NCBI RefSeq assembly: GCF_011297335.1
Contig: NZ_JAAOTJ010000002.1
Coordinates: 310,001 to 374,000 of the forward strand
From: Catellatospora methionotrophica
GTDB lineage: Bacteria > Actinomycetota > Actinomycetes > Mycobacteriales > Micromonosporaceae
Reading direction: 5' to 3'
Length of the DNA stretch: 64,000 bases
Shown: one piece after another, positions 33,800-40,939 of the stretch
Numbering within the stretch: the stretch's first letter is position 1
How the letters are laid out: every line of letters begins with the position of its first letter
Position numbers and translations under genes: made by a program
Notes under the pieces: model-generated
Seen by the model: only the letters and a program-made list of their open reading frames with translations
Told to the model about the DNA's origin: nothing
The model's database searches: none

Positions 33800-33805
33800 T
33801 AGACT
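33800..33805 (+). promoter_or_regulatory. -10 element of leaderless SARP gene
   Basis: TAGACT ends 6 nt before GTG 33812; no Shine-Dalgarno. This fits a leaderless transcript for the following regulator and separates it transcriptionally from the operon. Confidence 0.5.
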
Positions 33806-33811
33806 TGGCCG

Positions 33812-36800
33812 GTGCCGATCATCCTGTCGCTGCTGGACACGGTGCGCTGGGACGGCGAGCCGGTGGTGGGCGAGCGGCCGCAGGCGCTCCTGGCCGCGCT
33901 GGCCGCCGCCGGCAGGACGGTCGGTTCGGCGCGGCTGATCGACCTCATCTGGGACGACGACACCCCCGCCAACCCGCTCAAGGCGCTGCAGGTGGTGGTC
34001 TCCCGGACCCGAACGGCGCACGGGCCGGACGCGGTGGTCCGCGACGGCGACGGCTACCGGCTGGGCGTCGACCGGACGCAGGTCGACACGCAGGTGCTGG
34101 CGGATCGGCTGGCTGCGGCCCGGTCGGCGGTCGAGTCCGAGCCGGGGCGGGCGGCCGGGCTGGCCGCTGAGGCGCTCGCGCTCGGCGCGGTCCCCGCCGA
34201 CGTCGGCCACGGGCCACTCGGGTCGCTGCGGCGCGAGGCCGGACGCGATCTGGCGCAGGCGCGGCTGGTGCTGGCCAGGGCACAGGTCAGGCTCGGCGAG
34301 CACGCCGATGCGCTGCCCGTGCTGGCCGCGGCGTGGGAGGACAGCCCCGGCGACGAGAGCCTGCTGGCGGATCTGCTGCGCAGCGAGGCGGCGGCCCGTG
34401 GCGTCGGCGCGGCGCTGAGCCGGTATGAGGCGTACCGGGCGGACCTGCGCGAGCGGATCGGCGCCGATCCCGGTGCGGAGCTGCGCCGGGTGTACAGCGA
34501 GCTGCTCGTGCAGGACAGCCCGGTCCGGGCGGGTGTGCGCTACGAGGCGACGACCCTGCTCGGCCGGGCGGCCGACATCCGGCGGTTGCAGGCGTCACTG
34601 GCCGCCCACCGGGTGGTGTCCATCGTCGGGCCGGGTGGGCTGGGCAAGACCCGGCTGGCCCACGTGCTCGGCCGGGAGTACGCCGCGCCGGTGGTGCATT
34701 TCGTCGAGCTCGTCGGTGTCACCGCACCCGACGACCTCGTCGGGGAGGTCGGGTCGGCGCTGGGGGTGCGGGACTCGGTCAGCGGCCGCCGCACCCTGAC
34801 GCCGCAGCAGTGGGCCGACGTACGCGCCCGGATCGCCCGCTATCTCGACCAGGCGCCGAGCCTGCTGATCCTGGACAACTGCGAGCACATCGTCGCCGCG
34901 GTCGCCGACCTCGTCGCCTACCTCACCGCCGCGACCCGTGAGCTGCGGGTGCTCACCACCACCCGGGCTCCGCTGGCCATCGCGGCCGAGCACGTCTACC
35001 CGCTGGCCGAGCTGGACGCCGCCGACGCCGCCGAGCTGTTCCGGCAGCGGGCCGTGGCGGCCCGGCCGGACGTGCACCTGGCGGGGGCGGACGAGGTGGT
35101 GGCCGAGATCGTCGAGCGGCTCGACGGGCTCCCGCTGGCGATCGAGCTGGCGGCGGCGAAGGTGCGGGTGATGGCGGTCGCCGACATCGCCCGCCGCCTG
35201 GAGAACCGGTTCGCGCTGCTGCGCGGCGGGGACCGCAGCGCACCGGACCGGCATCAGACGCTGCTGGCGGTCATCGACTGGTCGTGGAACCTGCTCGGCG
35301 AACGCGAGCGCCGGGCGCTGCGCTGGCTGTCGGTGTTCCACGACGGGTTCACCCTGGCCGCCGCGGAGGCGATGCTCGGCGACGACGCGCTCGCGGCGGT
35401 GCAGGACCTGGCCGACCAGTCGCTGCTGACCGTCGTGGAGACCGGCCCGGGCGGGGTGCGCTACCGGATGCTGGAGACCGTACGCGAGTTCGGCCGGATG
35501 CAGCTGGTCGACGCCGGGGAGGATGTCGCGGCCGAGCAGGCCCAGCGCGCCTGGGCGGTCGCCTTCTGCGCGCAGCGCGCCCGCGCCCTGTTCAGCCCGC
35601 GGCAGTTCGAGGTCGTCGACGCCATCCGCCCCGAGGAGGGCAACCTGGCCGACGTGCTGCGCCGGACCTTCGCCGCCCCGGACCCGGCCGCGACGGTGCA
35701 GATCCTCGCCGCCCTGGCCGGATACTGGATCATCCTGGGCGAGCATCCCCGGATGCTGGTCCTCATCGAGGCCGCCGCGAACGCCGTGGACGGTTGGACC
35801 CCGCCGCCGGACCTCGCCGACGCCACCCGGATGGCGATCGCCATGACCCTCAACGGCTCGCTGGTCGCCAACACCCCGCACTCCGACGCGCTGCGGGACA
35901 CGCTGCGGCGGATCGGGCCGGGCGAGCACGATCCGTGGCAGTCCGCGATGGTCACCATGCTGACCGACATCGACCCGCGCTCGGCCGACGGCTTCCTGCA
36001 GCAGTTGCGTGATCACGCGGCCTCCGCTGACCGTGAGATCGCCGCGCTGGCGCTGCCGTGGCTGAGCCAGGCCCTGGAGAACATGGGCGACCCGGACGCG
36101 GCCATGGACGCCGCCGAGCGCGGCCTGCTGCTCGCCGACGACAGCGTGGGCCCCTGGTCGCAGGCGATCATGCACACCATGGCGGCGCAGCTGGCGATGC
36201 AGCTCGGCCGCAGCGAGGACGCGGCGGTCCACGCGCAGGCCGCGCTGCCGGTGCTGGACCGGCTCGGTGCCCGTGACGACTCCATCCAGCTGCGCTCGCT
36301 GCTGGCCCTGGTGATGGTCGCCGCCGGTGACCTCGACGCCGCGGCCGTCCAGCTCGCCGTGTTCGGCGACCCGGCGGAGTCCGACGGCACGCTGGCCGGG
36401 TGGCTGTCGTTCGACATGGGCAACGCCGAGCTGGACCTGGCCCGTGGCGACGTCGCGGCGGGACTGGCCGGTTACGGCGCGGCGTGCCGGCGGGTGCGCG
36501 CGCTGCGGATGCCGGGGATCGCGCCGACCGGGGTCGAGCCGTGGGTGCTGGTGGCGGAGGCGGCGACCCTGGCCGCGTACGCCTACTACGCCCCGGACGG
36601 GGACCCGGACGGGGCGGCGCTGTTCGCGTACGCCCGCGATCGGGCGTCGCAGGTGCTCGACCCCGACCACCCGTATCTGGACTATCCGGTGTGCGGGCTG
36701 GTGCTGTTCGCGCTCGGTACGTGGGGGCTGCTGCGCGAGGCGCTGCCGGTCGCGGACGCGGTGCGGCTGATCGCGCTGGCGGACCGGTTCGCGTACAACC

Positions 36801-36958
36801 GGACCATGCCCACGCTGGCCTGGGAGCGGATCGCCGGGCGGGCCGAGGACCGGGCACCGGGGATGCTGGCCGCGATGGCCGCCGAGTACGGCGACCGGCG
36901 CGGCCCCGACCTGCTCGACGAGGCACGGAGCCTGGTCGGGCGGATCGGGGCCCGCTGA
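33812..36958 (+). CDS. SARP-ATPase-TPR (AfsR-like) regulator
   Basis: A 1048-residue regulator. The N-terminal SARP part has a shortened winged helix (PIILSLLDTVRWDGEPV ... LIDLIWDDDTPANP) and a BTAD domain (to about 240). A STAND ATPase follows, with P-loop GPGGLGKTRL near residue 276 and LLILDNCEHI as Walker B. GLPLAIELAAAKVRVM is typical of the NB-ARC-like arm. The C-terminal 500 residues are TPR-like helices. It lies immediately downstream of the seven-gene biosynthetic operon on the same strand and is the most likely pathway-specific activator. It ends 4 bp before the stop of the convergent ABC permease. Confidence 0.9.
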   Translation: MPIILSLLDTVRWDGEPVVGERPQALLAALAAAGRTVGSARLIDLIWDDDTPANPLKALQVVVSRTRTAHGPDAVVRDGDGYRLGVDRTQVDTQVLADRLAAARSAVESEPGRAAGLAAEALALGAVPADVGHGPLGSLRREAGRDLAQARLVLARAQVRLGEHADALPVLAAAWEDSPGDESLLADLLRSEAAARGVGAALSRYEAYRADLRERIGADPGAELRRVYSELLVQDSPVRAGVRYEATTLLGRAADIRRLQASLAAHRVVSIVGPGGLGKTRLAHVLGREYAAPVVHFVELVGVTAPDDLVGEVGSALGVRDSVSGRRTLTPQQWADVRARIARYLDQAPSLLILDNCEHIVAAVADLVAYLTAATRELRVLTTTRAPLAIAAEHVYPLAELDAADAAELFRQRAVAARPDVHLAGADEVVAEIVERLDGLPLAIELAAAKVRVMAVADIARRLENRFALLRGGDRSAPDRHQTLLAVIDWSWNLLGERERRALRWLSVFHDGFTLAAAEAMLGDDALAAVQDLADQSLLTVVETGPGGVRYRMLETVREFGRMQLVDAGEDVAAEQAQRAWAVAFCAQRARALFSPRQFEVVDAIRPEEGNLADVLRRTFAAPDPAATVQILAALAGYWIILGEHPRMLVLIEAAANAVDGWTPPPDLADATRMAIAMTLNGSLVANTPHSDALRDTLRRIGPGEHDPWQSAMVTMLTDIDPRSADGFLQQLRDHAASADREIAALALPWLSQALENMGDPDAAMDAAERGLLLADDSVGPWSQAIMHTMAAQLAMQLGRSEDAAVHAQAALPVLDRLGARDDSIQLRSLLALVMVAAGDLDAAAVQLAVFGDPAESDGTLAGWLSFDMGNAELDLARGDVAAGLAGYGAACRRVRALRMPGIAPTGVEPWVLVAEAATLAAYAYYAPDGDPDGAALFAYARDRASQVLDPDHPYLDYPVCGLVLFALGTWGLLREALPVADAVRLIALADRFAYNRTMPTLAWERIAGRAEDRAPGMLAAMAAEYGDRRGPDLLDEARSLVGRIGAR

Positions 36959-36962
36959 CCGC

Positions 36963-37817
36963 CTACAGGTGGCGCTTGTAGCTGTTCACCGACAGCGGCG
37001 CGAAGATCGCGATCACGGCCGCGCAGGCCACCAGGGCCCAGCCGACGTGCCCGGTGATCTGGCCGTCGTTGGCCAGGTCACGGGTCGCGGTGACGATGTA
37101 CGACACCGGGTTGACCTTCACGAACGCGGCGAGCCAGCCCGGCAGGGTCTCGACCGGGACCAGCGCGTTGGACATGAACGTCAGCGGGAACATGATCATC
37201 ATGGAGATGCCCTGGACGCTCTGCGCGCTGCGGGCCAGGGTGCCGACCCAGGTGAACACCCAGGCCAGCGACCAGCCGGCGATCATGGTGAGCACGATCG
37301 CCATCACGACTCCGGCCGCGCCGCCGCCGGGGCGGTAGCCCATCATGATGCCGGTGAAGAACGTCAGCGTCGAGGCGATGGCGTACCGCAGCAGGTCGGC
37401 GATCATGGGACCGGCCAGCGGCGCGATCCGGGCCATCGGCAGCGACTTGAACCGGTCGAAGACCCCCTTCTCCATGTCCTCGCGCAGCTGCACGCCGGTG
37501 GCCATGCACGCCGTCAGCGCGGTCTGGGCCAGGATGCCGGGGATCACCAGCGGCAGGTAGGCCTCCACGCTGCCGGACAGGCCGCCGCCGAGCAGGTACG
37601 CGAACATCGCCGTGAACAGCAGCGGCTGGATGGTGACGTCGAAGAACTGCTCCGGGTTGCGGCGCATCTTCTTCGTCGCCCGCCACGCCATCGACATCGT
37701 CTGGCTGATCGTCTGGCGCAGGCTGTTGTGCGACGTCGTACGCCCGGCGATGTCATCGGCCGTCAGCCGCCGCGGCGGCGCGGCCACCGGGGCGGGCTGG
37801 GTCAACTGCATGGTCAT
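36963..37817 (-). CDS. DrrB-like ABC-2 transporter permease
   Basis: A 284-residue permease with six transmembrane helices, DrrB type. Typical features are RNPEQFFDVTIQPLLFTAMF, GILAQTALTACMATGVQL, DMEKGVFDRFKSLPMAR (the cytoplasmic coupling region) and MFPLTFMSNALVPVETLPGWL near the C-terminus. Family members export antibiotics or lipids. The start overlaps the ATPase stop by 4 bp (ATGA). Confidence 0.93.
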   Translation of the reverse strand: MTMQLTQPAPVAAPPRRLTADDIAGRTTSHNSLRQTISQTMSMAWRATKKMRRNPEQFFDVTIQPLLFTAMFAYLLGGGLSGSVEAYLPLVIPGILAQTALTACMATGVQLREDMEKGVFDRFKSLPMARIAPLAGPMIADLLRYAIASTLTFFTGIMMGYRPGGGAAGVVMAIVLTMIAGWSLAWVFTWVGTLARSAQSVQGISMMIMFPLTFMSNALVPVETLPGWLAAFVKVNPVSYIVTATRDLANDGQITGHVGWALVACAAVIAIFAPLSVNSYKRHL

Positions 37818-38803
37818 CGGGCCACCTCTAGCTGCTTGTCCGCGGACTGGTCGGCGCCGTCACCGGTGTCGTGGCCGGTGAGGGCGAGGAACACCTCGTC
37901 GAGGGTCGGCGCGTCGACGCTCACCGAGGTGATGCCGATGCCCGCCTGACGCAGGCTGATGAGCACGTCGGCGGCCCGGTCCGCGGCGTCCAGCGCCACG
38001 TTCATCCGCCCCGACTCGGGGCTGAGCACCGGATCCTCACCCAGCAGGCGGCGGACGACCTCGGCCGCGACCTGCTGGTCGGCGGCGTCGGTCAGCCGCA
38101 GCCGCAGGGTCGAGTTGCCCACCGACGCCTTCAGCTCGTCGGGAGTGCCCTCGGCGACCTTGCGGCCCCGGTCGATGACCGCGATCCGGTCGGCGAGCTG
38201 GTCGGCCTCGTCCAGGTACTGCGTGGTCAGCAGGACCGTGCAGCCGCCCGCGACCAGGTCGCGGATGGTGTCCCACATCTGCCCGCGGGTACGCGGGTCC
38301 AGGCCGGTGGTCGGCTCGTCCAGGAAGATCAGCGGCGGCCGGGTGATCAGGCTCGCGGCCAGGTCCAGCCGCCGCCGCATGCCGCCGCTGAACTGCGAGA
38401 TCGGCTTGTTCGCCGCCTCCTGCAGGCCGAACTGCTCCAGCAGCTGCGCCGCCGTGGCCCGTGACGTGCGGCTGGACACCCCCTGCAGGCGGCCGAACAG
38501 CCACAGGTTCTCGTTCGCGGTCAGGTTCTCGTCGACGGAGGCGTACTGGCCGGTGACACCGAGCAGCTGCCGGGTGCGGTGCGGGTCTCGGCGTACGTCC
38601 ACGCCGAAGATCTCGCCCCGGCCCCCGTCGATGGGCAGCAGCGTGGCCAGCATCTTGAGCATGGTGGTCTTGCCCGCCCCGTTGGGCCCGAGCACGCCGA
38701 AGATCTCGCCCTGGTCGACGTGCAGGTCGACCCCGTCGACCGCGCGGAAGTCACCGAACGACTTCACCAGTCCCTCCGCGTGTACCGCGGGAATGTGCTT
38801 CAT
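37814..38803 (-). CDS. DrrA-like ABC transporter ATPase
   Basis: A 329-residue DrrA-type ATP-binding subunit. Walker A GPNGAGKTT, signature FSGGMRRRLDLA, Walker B LIFLDEPTTGLDPR, H-loop replaced by TTQYLDEAD (Gln where His is usual, as in DrrA relatives). The C-terminal extension is the DrrA-type regulatory domain. ATG 38803 is preceded by GAGGGAG. With the permease it forms a two-gene exporter operon between SARP genes. Three 11-bp direct repeats lie 60-110 bp upstream. It probably exports the product of the neighbouring biosynthetic genes or gives self-resistance (inference). Confidence 0.93.
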   Translation of the reverse strand: MKHIPAVHAEGLVKSFGDFRAVDGVDLHVDQGEIFGVLGPNGAGKTTMLKMLATLLPIDGGRGEIFGVDVRRDPHRTRQLLGVTGQYASVDENLTANENLWLFGRLQGVSSRTSRATAAQLLEQFGLQEAANKPISQFSGGMRRRLDLAASLITRPPLIFLDEPTTGLDPRTRGQMWDTIRDLVAGGCTVLLTTQYLDEADQLADRIAVIDRGRKVAEGTPDELKASVGNSTLRLRLTDAADQQVAAEVVRRLLGEDPVLSPESGRMNVALDAADRAADVLISLRQAGIGITSVSVDAPTLDEVFLALTGHDTGDGADQSADKQLEVAR

Positions 38804-38862
38804 GATCGCTCCCTCGTGACCGGCGTCAACCGGTCGGCGACCAGCATCCGACGGGCCGGTTC

Positions 38863-38911
38863 CACCGCGCCTACACCGCGGTTTCACCGCCGTCCCGGAC
38901 GGCTTCACCGC
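38863..38911 (-). promoter_or_regulatory. SARP-like array of 11-bp direct repeats before ABC operon
   Basis: CACCGC (plus strand) occurs at 38863, 38874 and 38885, exactly 11 bp apart, in contexts TTCCACCGC, CTACACCGC and TTTCACCGC. A fourth copy, CTTCACCGC, has its core at 38906, 21 bp further. The array is 60-108 bp upstream of the drrA-like ATG. Heptamers repeated every 11 bp are the classical SARP recognition layout. Confidence 0.55.
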
Positions 38912-38967
38912 GGCATTCGCCGCAGCTCAAGCTCGATCCGGTGCCGGTCGTGCCCTACCGAGAGCGC

Positions 38968-39312
38968 TCAGAGCACGGGGCGCAGCGGGGGTGTCGCGCG
39001 CCGGGCGAGCCTGGCCCACGGCTGCCGCCGGCCGACCCCATGCCGCCGGGGCAGGCTCGACGCCAGGCGGCGGCCCGCCCGCTCGGTGCGCTCACCCGAG
39101 GGCCGGAAGGTCCGCAGGCGCGAGGACGGGTCCGCGGCGACCCGGCGACGGGCCGCAGAGACCAGCAGGGCCAGGCTCCGGCGGCGGCCCGCCCCGGCGC
39201 GTACCCGGACCGGGGCCGCGGGCTCGGTCCGGCGGGCGGCATACCAGAAGCGGACCAGCAGCGACACCACAAAGCCCGCCACCACCAGACGTACCAACAT
39301 ATCGTCGCTCAT
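38968..39312 (-). CDS. Small membrane protein with basic tail
   Basis: A 114-residue protein beginning MSDDMLVRLVVAGFVVSLLV, a single N-terminal transmembrane helix. An Arg-rich cytoplasmic tail of low complexity follows. The ATG at 39312 has AGGGAG at good spacing, which is the main support. No family recognised. It lies between the ABC operon and the methyltransferase gene; the Arg-rich tail could partly reflect GC bias, so the C-terminal extent is less certain. Confidence 0.5.
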   Translation of the reverse strand: MSDDMLVRLVVAGFVVSLLVRFWYAARRTEPAAPVRVRAGAGRRRSLALLVSAARRRVAADPSSRLRTFRPSGERTERAGRRLASSLPRRHGVGRRQPWARLARRATPPLRPVL

Positions 39313-39380
39313 CGTCACTCCCTGCAAGCACCTCGTCCCGGCACGTCCATGTCCAGCCACGCGAATCTCAAACCTGGCCG

Positions 39381-39386
39381 TATAGT
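39381..39386 (+). promoter_or_regulatory. -10 element of leaderless methyltransferase gene
   Basis: TATAGT ends 6 nt before GTG 39393, with no Shine-Dalgarno. It is the best -10 match among the leaderless candidates in this window. Confidence 0.5.
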
Positions 39387-39392
39387 CGCGCG

Positions 39393-39995
39393 GTGAACGC
39401 AGCCGTGGTCCGGGACGCCTACTCCGCCGTCGCGCCCGTCTACATCGACCTGTTCGGCACGACCGGTAAAGCGGACGCCGAGGACGTCGACCTCATCGGG
39501 CGGCACCTGTCGATCCGGCCCGGCACCGTGCTCGACCTGGGCTGCGGGCCAGGCCACTACACCGGCCATCTCCGGTCGCTGGGCGTCGACGCCGTCGGCA
39601 TCGACATGGTCCCCGAGTTCATCGCCCACGCCAGGGCTGCCCACCCGGACGGCACGTACCGGCTCGGGTCGCTGAGCAGCCTCGACGCCGCCGACGGCAC
39701 CATCGCGGGCATCCTGGCCTGGTACTCGCTGATCCACCTGCTGCCCTCCGAACTCGACGGGGTGCTCGCCGGGTTCCGGCGGGTGACGGCCCCGGGCGGC
39801 AGACTGGTCGTCGGCTTCTTCTCCGGCGACGAGATCGACGCCTTCGACCACAAGGTCGTGACGGCCTACCGCTGGCCCGTCGACGAGTTCTCCGCCCGGC
39901 TGAGGCGGGCCGGTTTCACCGAGATCGAGCGCCTGCACCGTCCCGCCGACGGCACCCACCGGCCGCACGCCGCCATCGCGGCGGTGGCGGCCTGA
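39393..39995 (+). CDS. Class I SAM-dependent methyltransferase
   Basis: A 200-residue methyltransferase. The SAM motif I is TVLDLGCGPGHYTGHL, followed by the acidic residue of VGIDMVPEFI. The post-motif region AGILAWYSLIHLLPSEL and RVTAPGGRLVVGFF completes the methyltransf_11/25-type core. It has no additional domain to reveal a substrate. The GTG 39393 start is supported by the -10 hexamer 6 nt upstream and by the start of the conserved region (VRDAYSAVAPVYIDLFG). It is located between the exporter and a SARP gene and could belong to the same natural-product locus. Confidence 0.88.
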   Translation: MNAAVVRDAYSAVAPVYIDLFGTTGKADAEDVDLIGRHLSIRPGTVLDLGCGPGHYTGHLRSLGVDAVGIDMVPEFIAHARAAHPDGTYRLGSLSSLDAADGTIAGILAWYSLIHLLPSELDGVLAGFRRVTAPGGRLVVGFFSGDEIDAFDHKVVTAYRWPVDEFSARLRRAGFTEIERLHRPADGTHRPHAAIAAVAA

Positions 39996-40077
39996 CCGCA
40001 CCGCGACGCTCGGCCACATCGTGATCCACCGGGCCGCCCGCCCCACCTGACGAGCCGTCCCGCCGGTATCCACTGGC

Positions 40078-40836
40078 ATGAGAACCATCACGACCGTCAC
40101 CCGCGGGCTCGCCGCGGCCGTCCTGCTCGCTGTCGTCGCGGGCTGCGGCACGGACACGCCCCCGCCCCTCGACCCGAGCGCGGTGGCCCGCCAGCGGGTG
40201 ATCGACACCGCCGACCTCGACTGCCTGGACGACCGGAGCCCGGTGGTCGCGATCACCGACGCCGAGCAGGACATGACGGCCGCGATCCAGGCGGGCACGG
40301 GCGACACCGGTGTCGTCCTGCTGCACCAGGCCGACGGCACGGCCTGTCAGTGGTACGCGTTCGCGCTGATCCTGGCGCAGCGCGGCTACCGGGCGCTGGC
40401 GCCCGACATCACCTCCCGCGACGCCGTCGAGGTCGCCCAGGCAGGCATCGCGCACCTGCGTGCCGGGGGCGTCAAGCGGGTCTTCGTCATCGGGGCCTCA
40501 CGCGGAGGCACCGTCGCCCTGGCGGCGTCGGCGGCGACCAGTCCGCCGGTCGACGGGGTGATCGCCCTGTCCGCCCCGACCGTGTACGACGCCGACGCGC
40601 TGACCGCCGTCACGAAACTGGGCGCGCCGACCATCCTCGTCGCCGGTGACCTGGACGGCAGCTTCGCCGACAACGCCAGGGAGCTGTACGGCCTGTCGAT
40701 CGCCAAGCACAAGCGGCTGATGATCCGCTCCACCGTCAACCACGGCGTGACCCTGGTCGACGGGCAGGTCGAGCAGGCCTTGATGGCGTTCCTGGCCGAC
40801 CCGGTGGCCACCGCCGACGCCCCCGAACCCGCGTAG
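40078..40836 (+). CDS. Lipoprotein alpha/beta hydrolase
   Basis: A 252-residue protein with a lipobox VVAGC, so Cys23 would be lipidated after removal of the signal peptide. The hydrolase domain shows GVVLLHQADGTACQWYAFA. The nucleophile elbow is GASRGG (Ser about residue 141), an acidic residue lies in VAGDLDGSF, and the His is in TVNHGVTL. It resembles dienelactone-hydrolase-like esterases. Expected on the outer face of the cytoplasmic membrane. The substrate is unknown. A hairpin terminator follows. Confidence 0.83.
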   Translation: MRTITTVTRGLAAAVLLAVVAGCGTDTPPPLDPSAVARQRVIDTADLDCLDDRSPVVAITDAEQDMTAAIQAGTGDTGVVLLHQADGTACQWYAFALILAQRGYRALAPDITSRDAVEVAQAGIAHLRAGGVKRVFVIGASRGGTVALAASAATSPPVDGVIALSAPTVYDADALTAVTKLGAPTILVAGDLDGSFADNARELYGLSIAKHKRLMIRSTVNHGVTLVDGQVEQALMAFLADPVATADAPEPA

Positions 40837-40857
40837 CGGCAGGTCCCGCCGGTGGAC

Positions 40858-40891
40858 GGCACCGCTCCGTTCGCCGGGACGGGGCGGTGCC
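40858..40891 (+). terminator. Hairpin terminator after lipoprotein hydrolase
   Basis: 12-bp stem (40858-40869 with 40880-40891, one wobble) and 10-nt loop, 22 bp after the stop and just upstream of the next promoter. Confidence 0.6.
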
Positions 40892-40902
40892 GGGCGGCCG
40901 CC

Positions 40903-40908
40903 TAGGAT
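40903..40908 (+). promoter_or_regulatory. -10 element for leaderless leader-peptide transcript
   Basis: TAGGAT ends 7 nt before GTG 40916, the start of a seven-codon ORF overlapping the SARP gene. No Shine-Dalgarno is present for either start. Confidence 0.45.
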
Positions 40909-40915
40909 GACGCCC

Positions 40916-40939
40916 GTGGACAGTCCTCCCGCCTCATGA
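40916..40939 (+). CDS. Seven-codon leader peptide coupled to SARP gene
   Basis: GTG GAC AGT CCT CCC GCC TCA TGA would give MDSPPAS. It begins where a leaderless transcript from TAGGAT would start. Its TGA overlaps the ATG of the SARP gene (ATGA). The ATG has no Shine-Dalgarno, so ribosomes may reach it only by terminating on this minigene. Two adjacent Pro codons could slow translation. The peptide itself is probably not functional. Confidence 0.4.
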   Translation: MDSPPAS

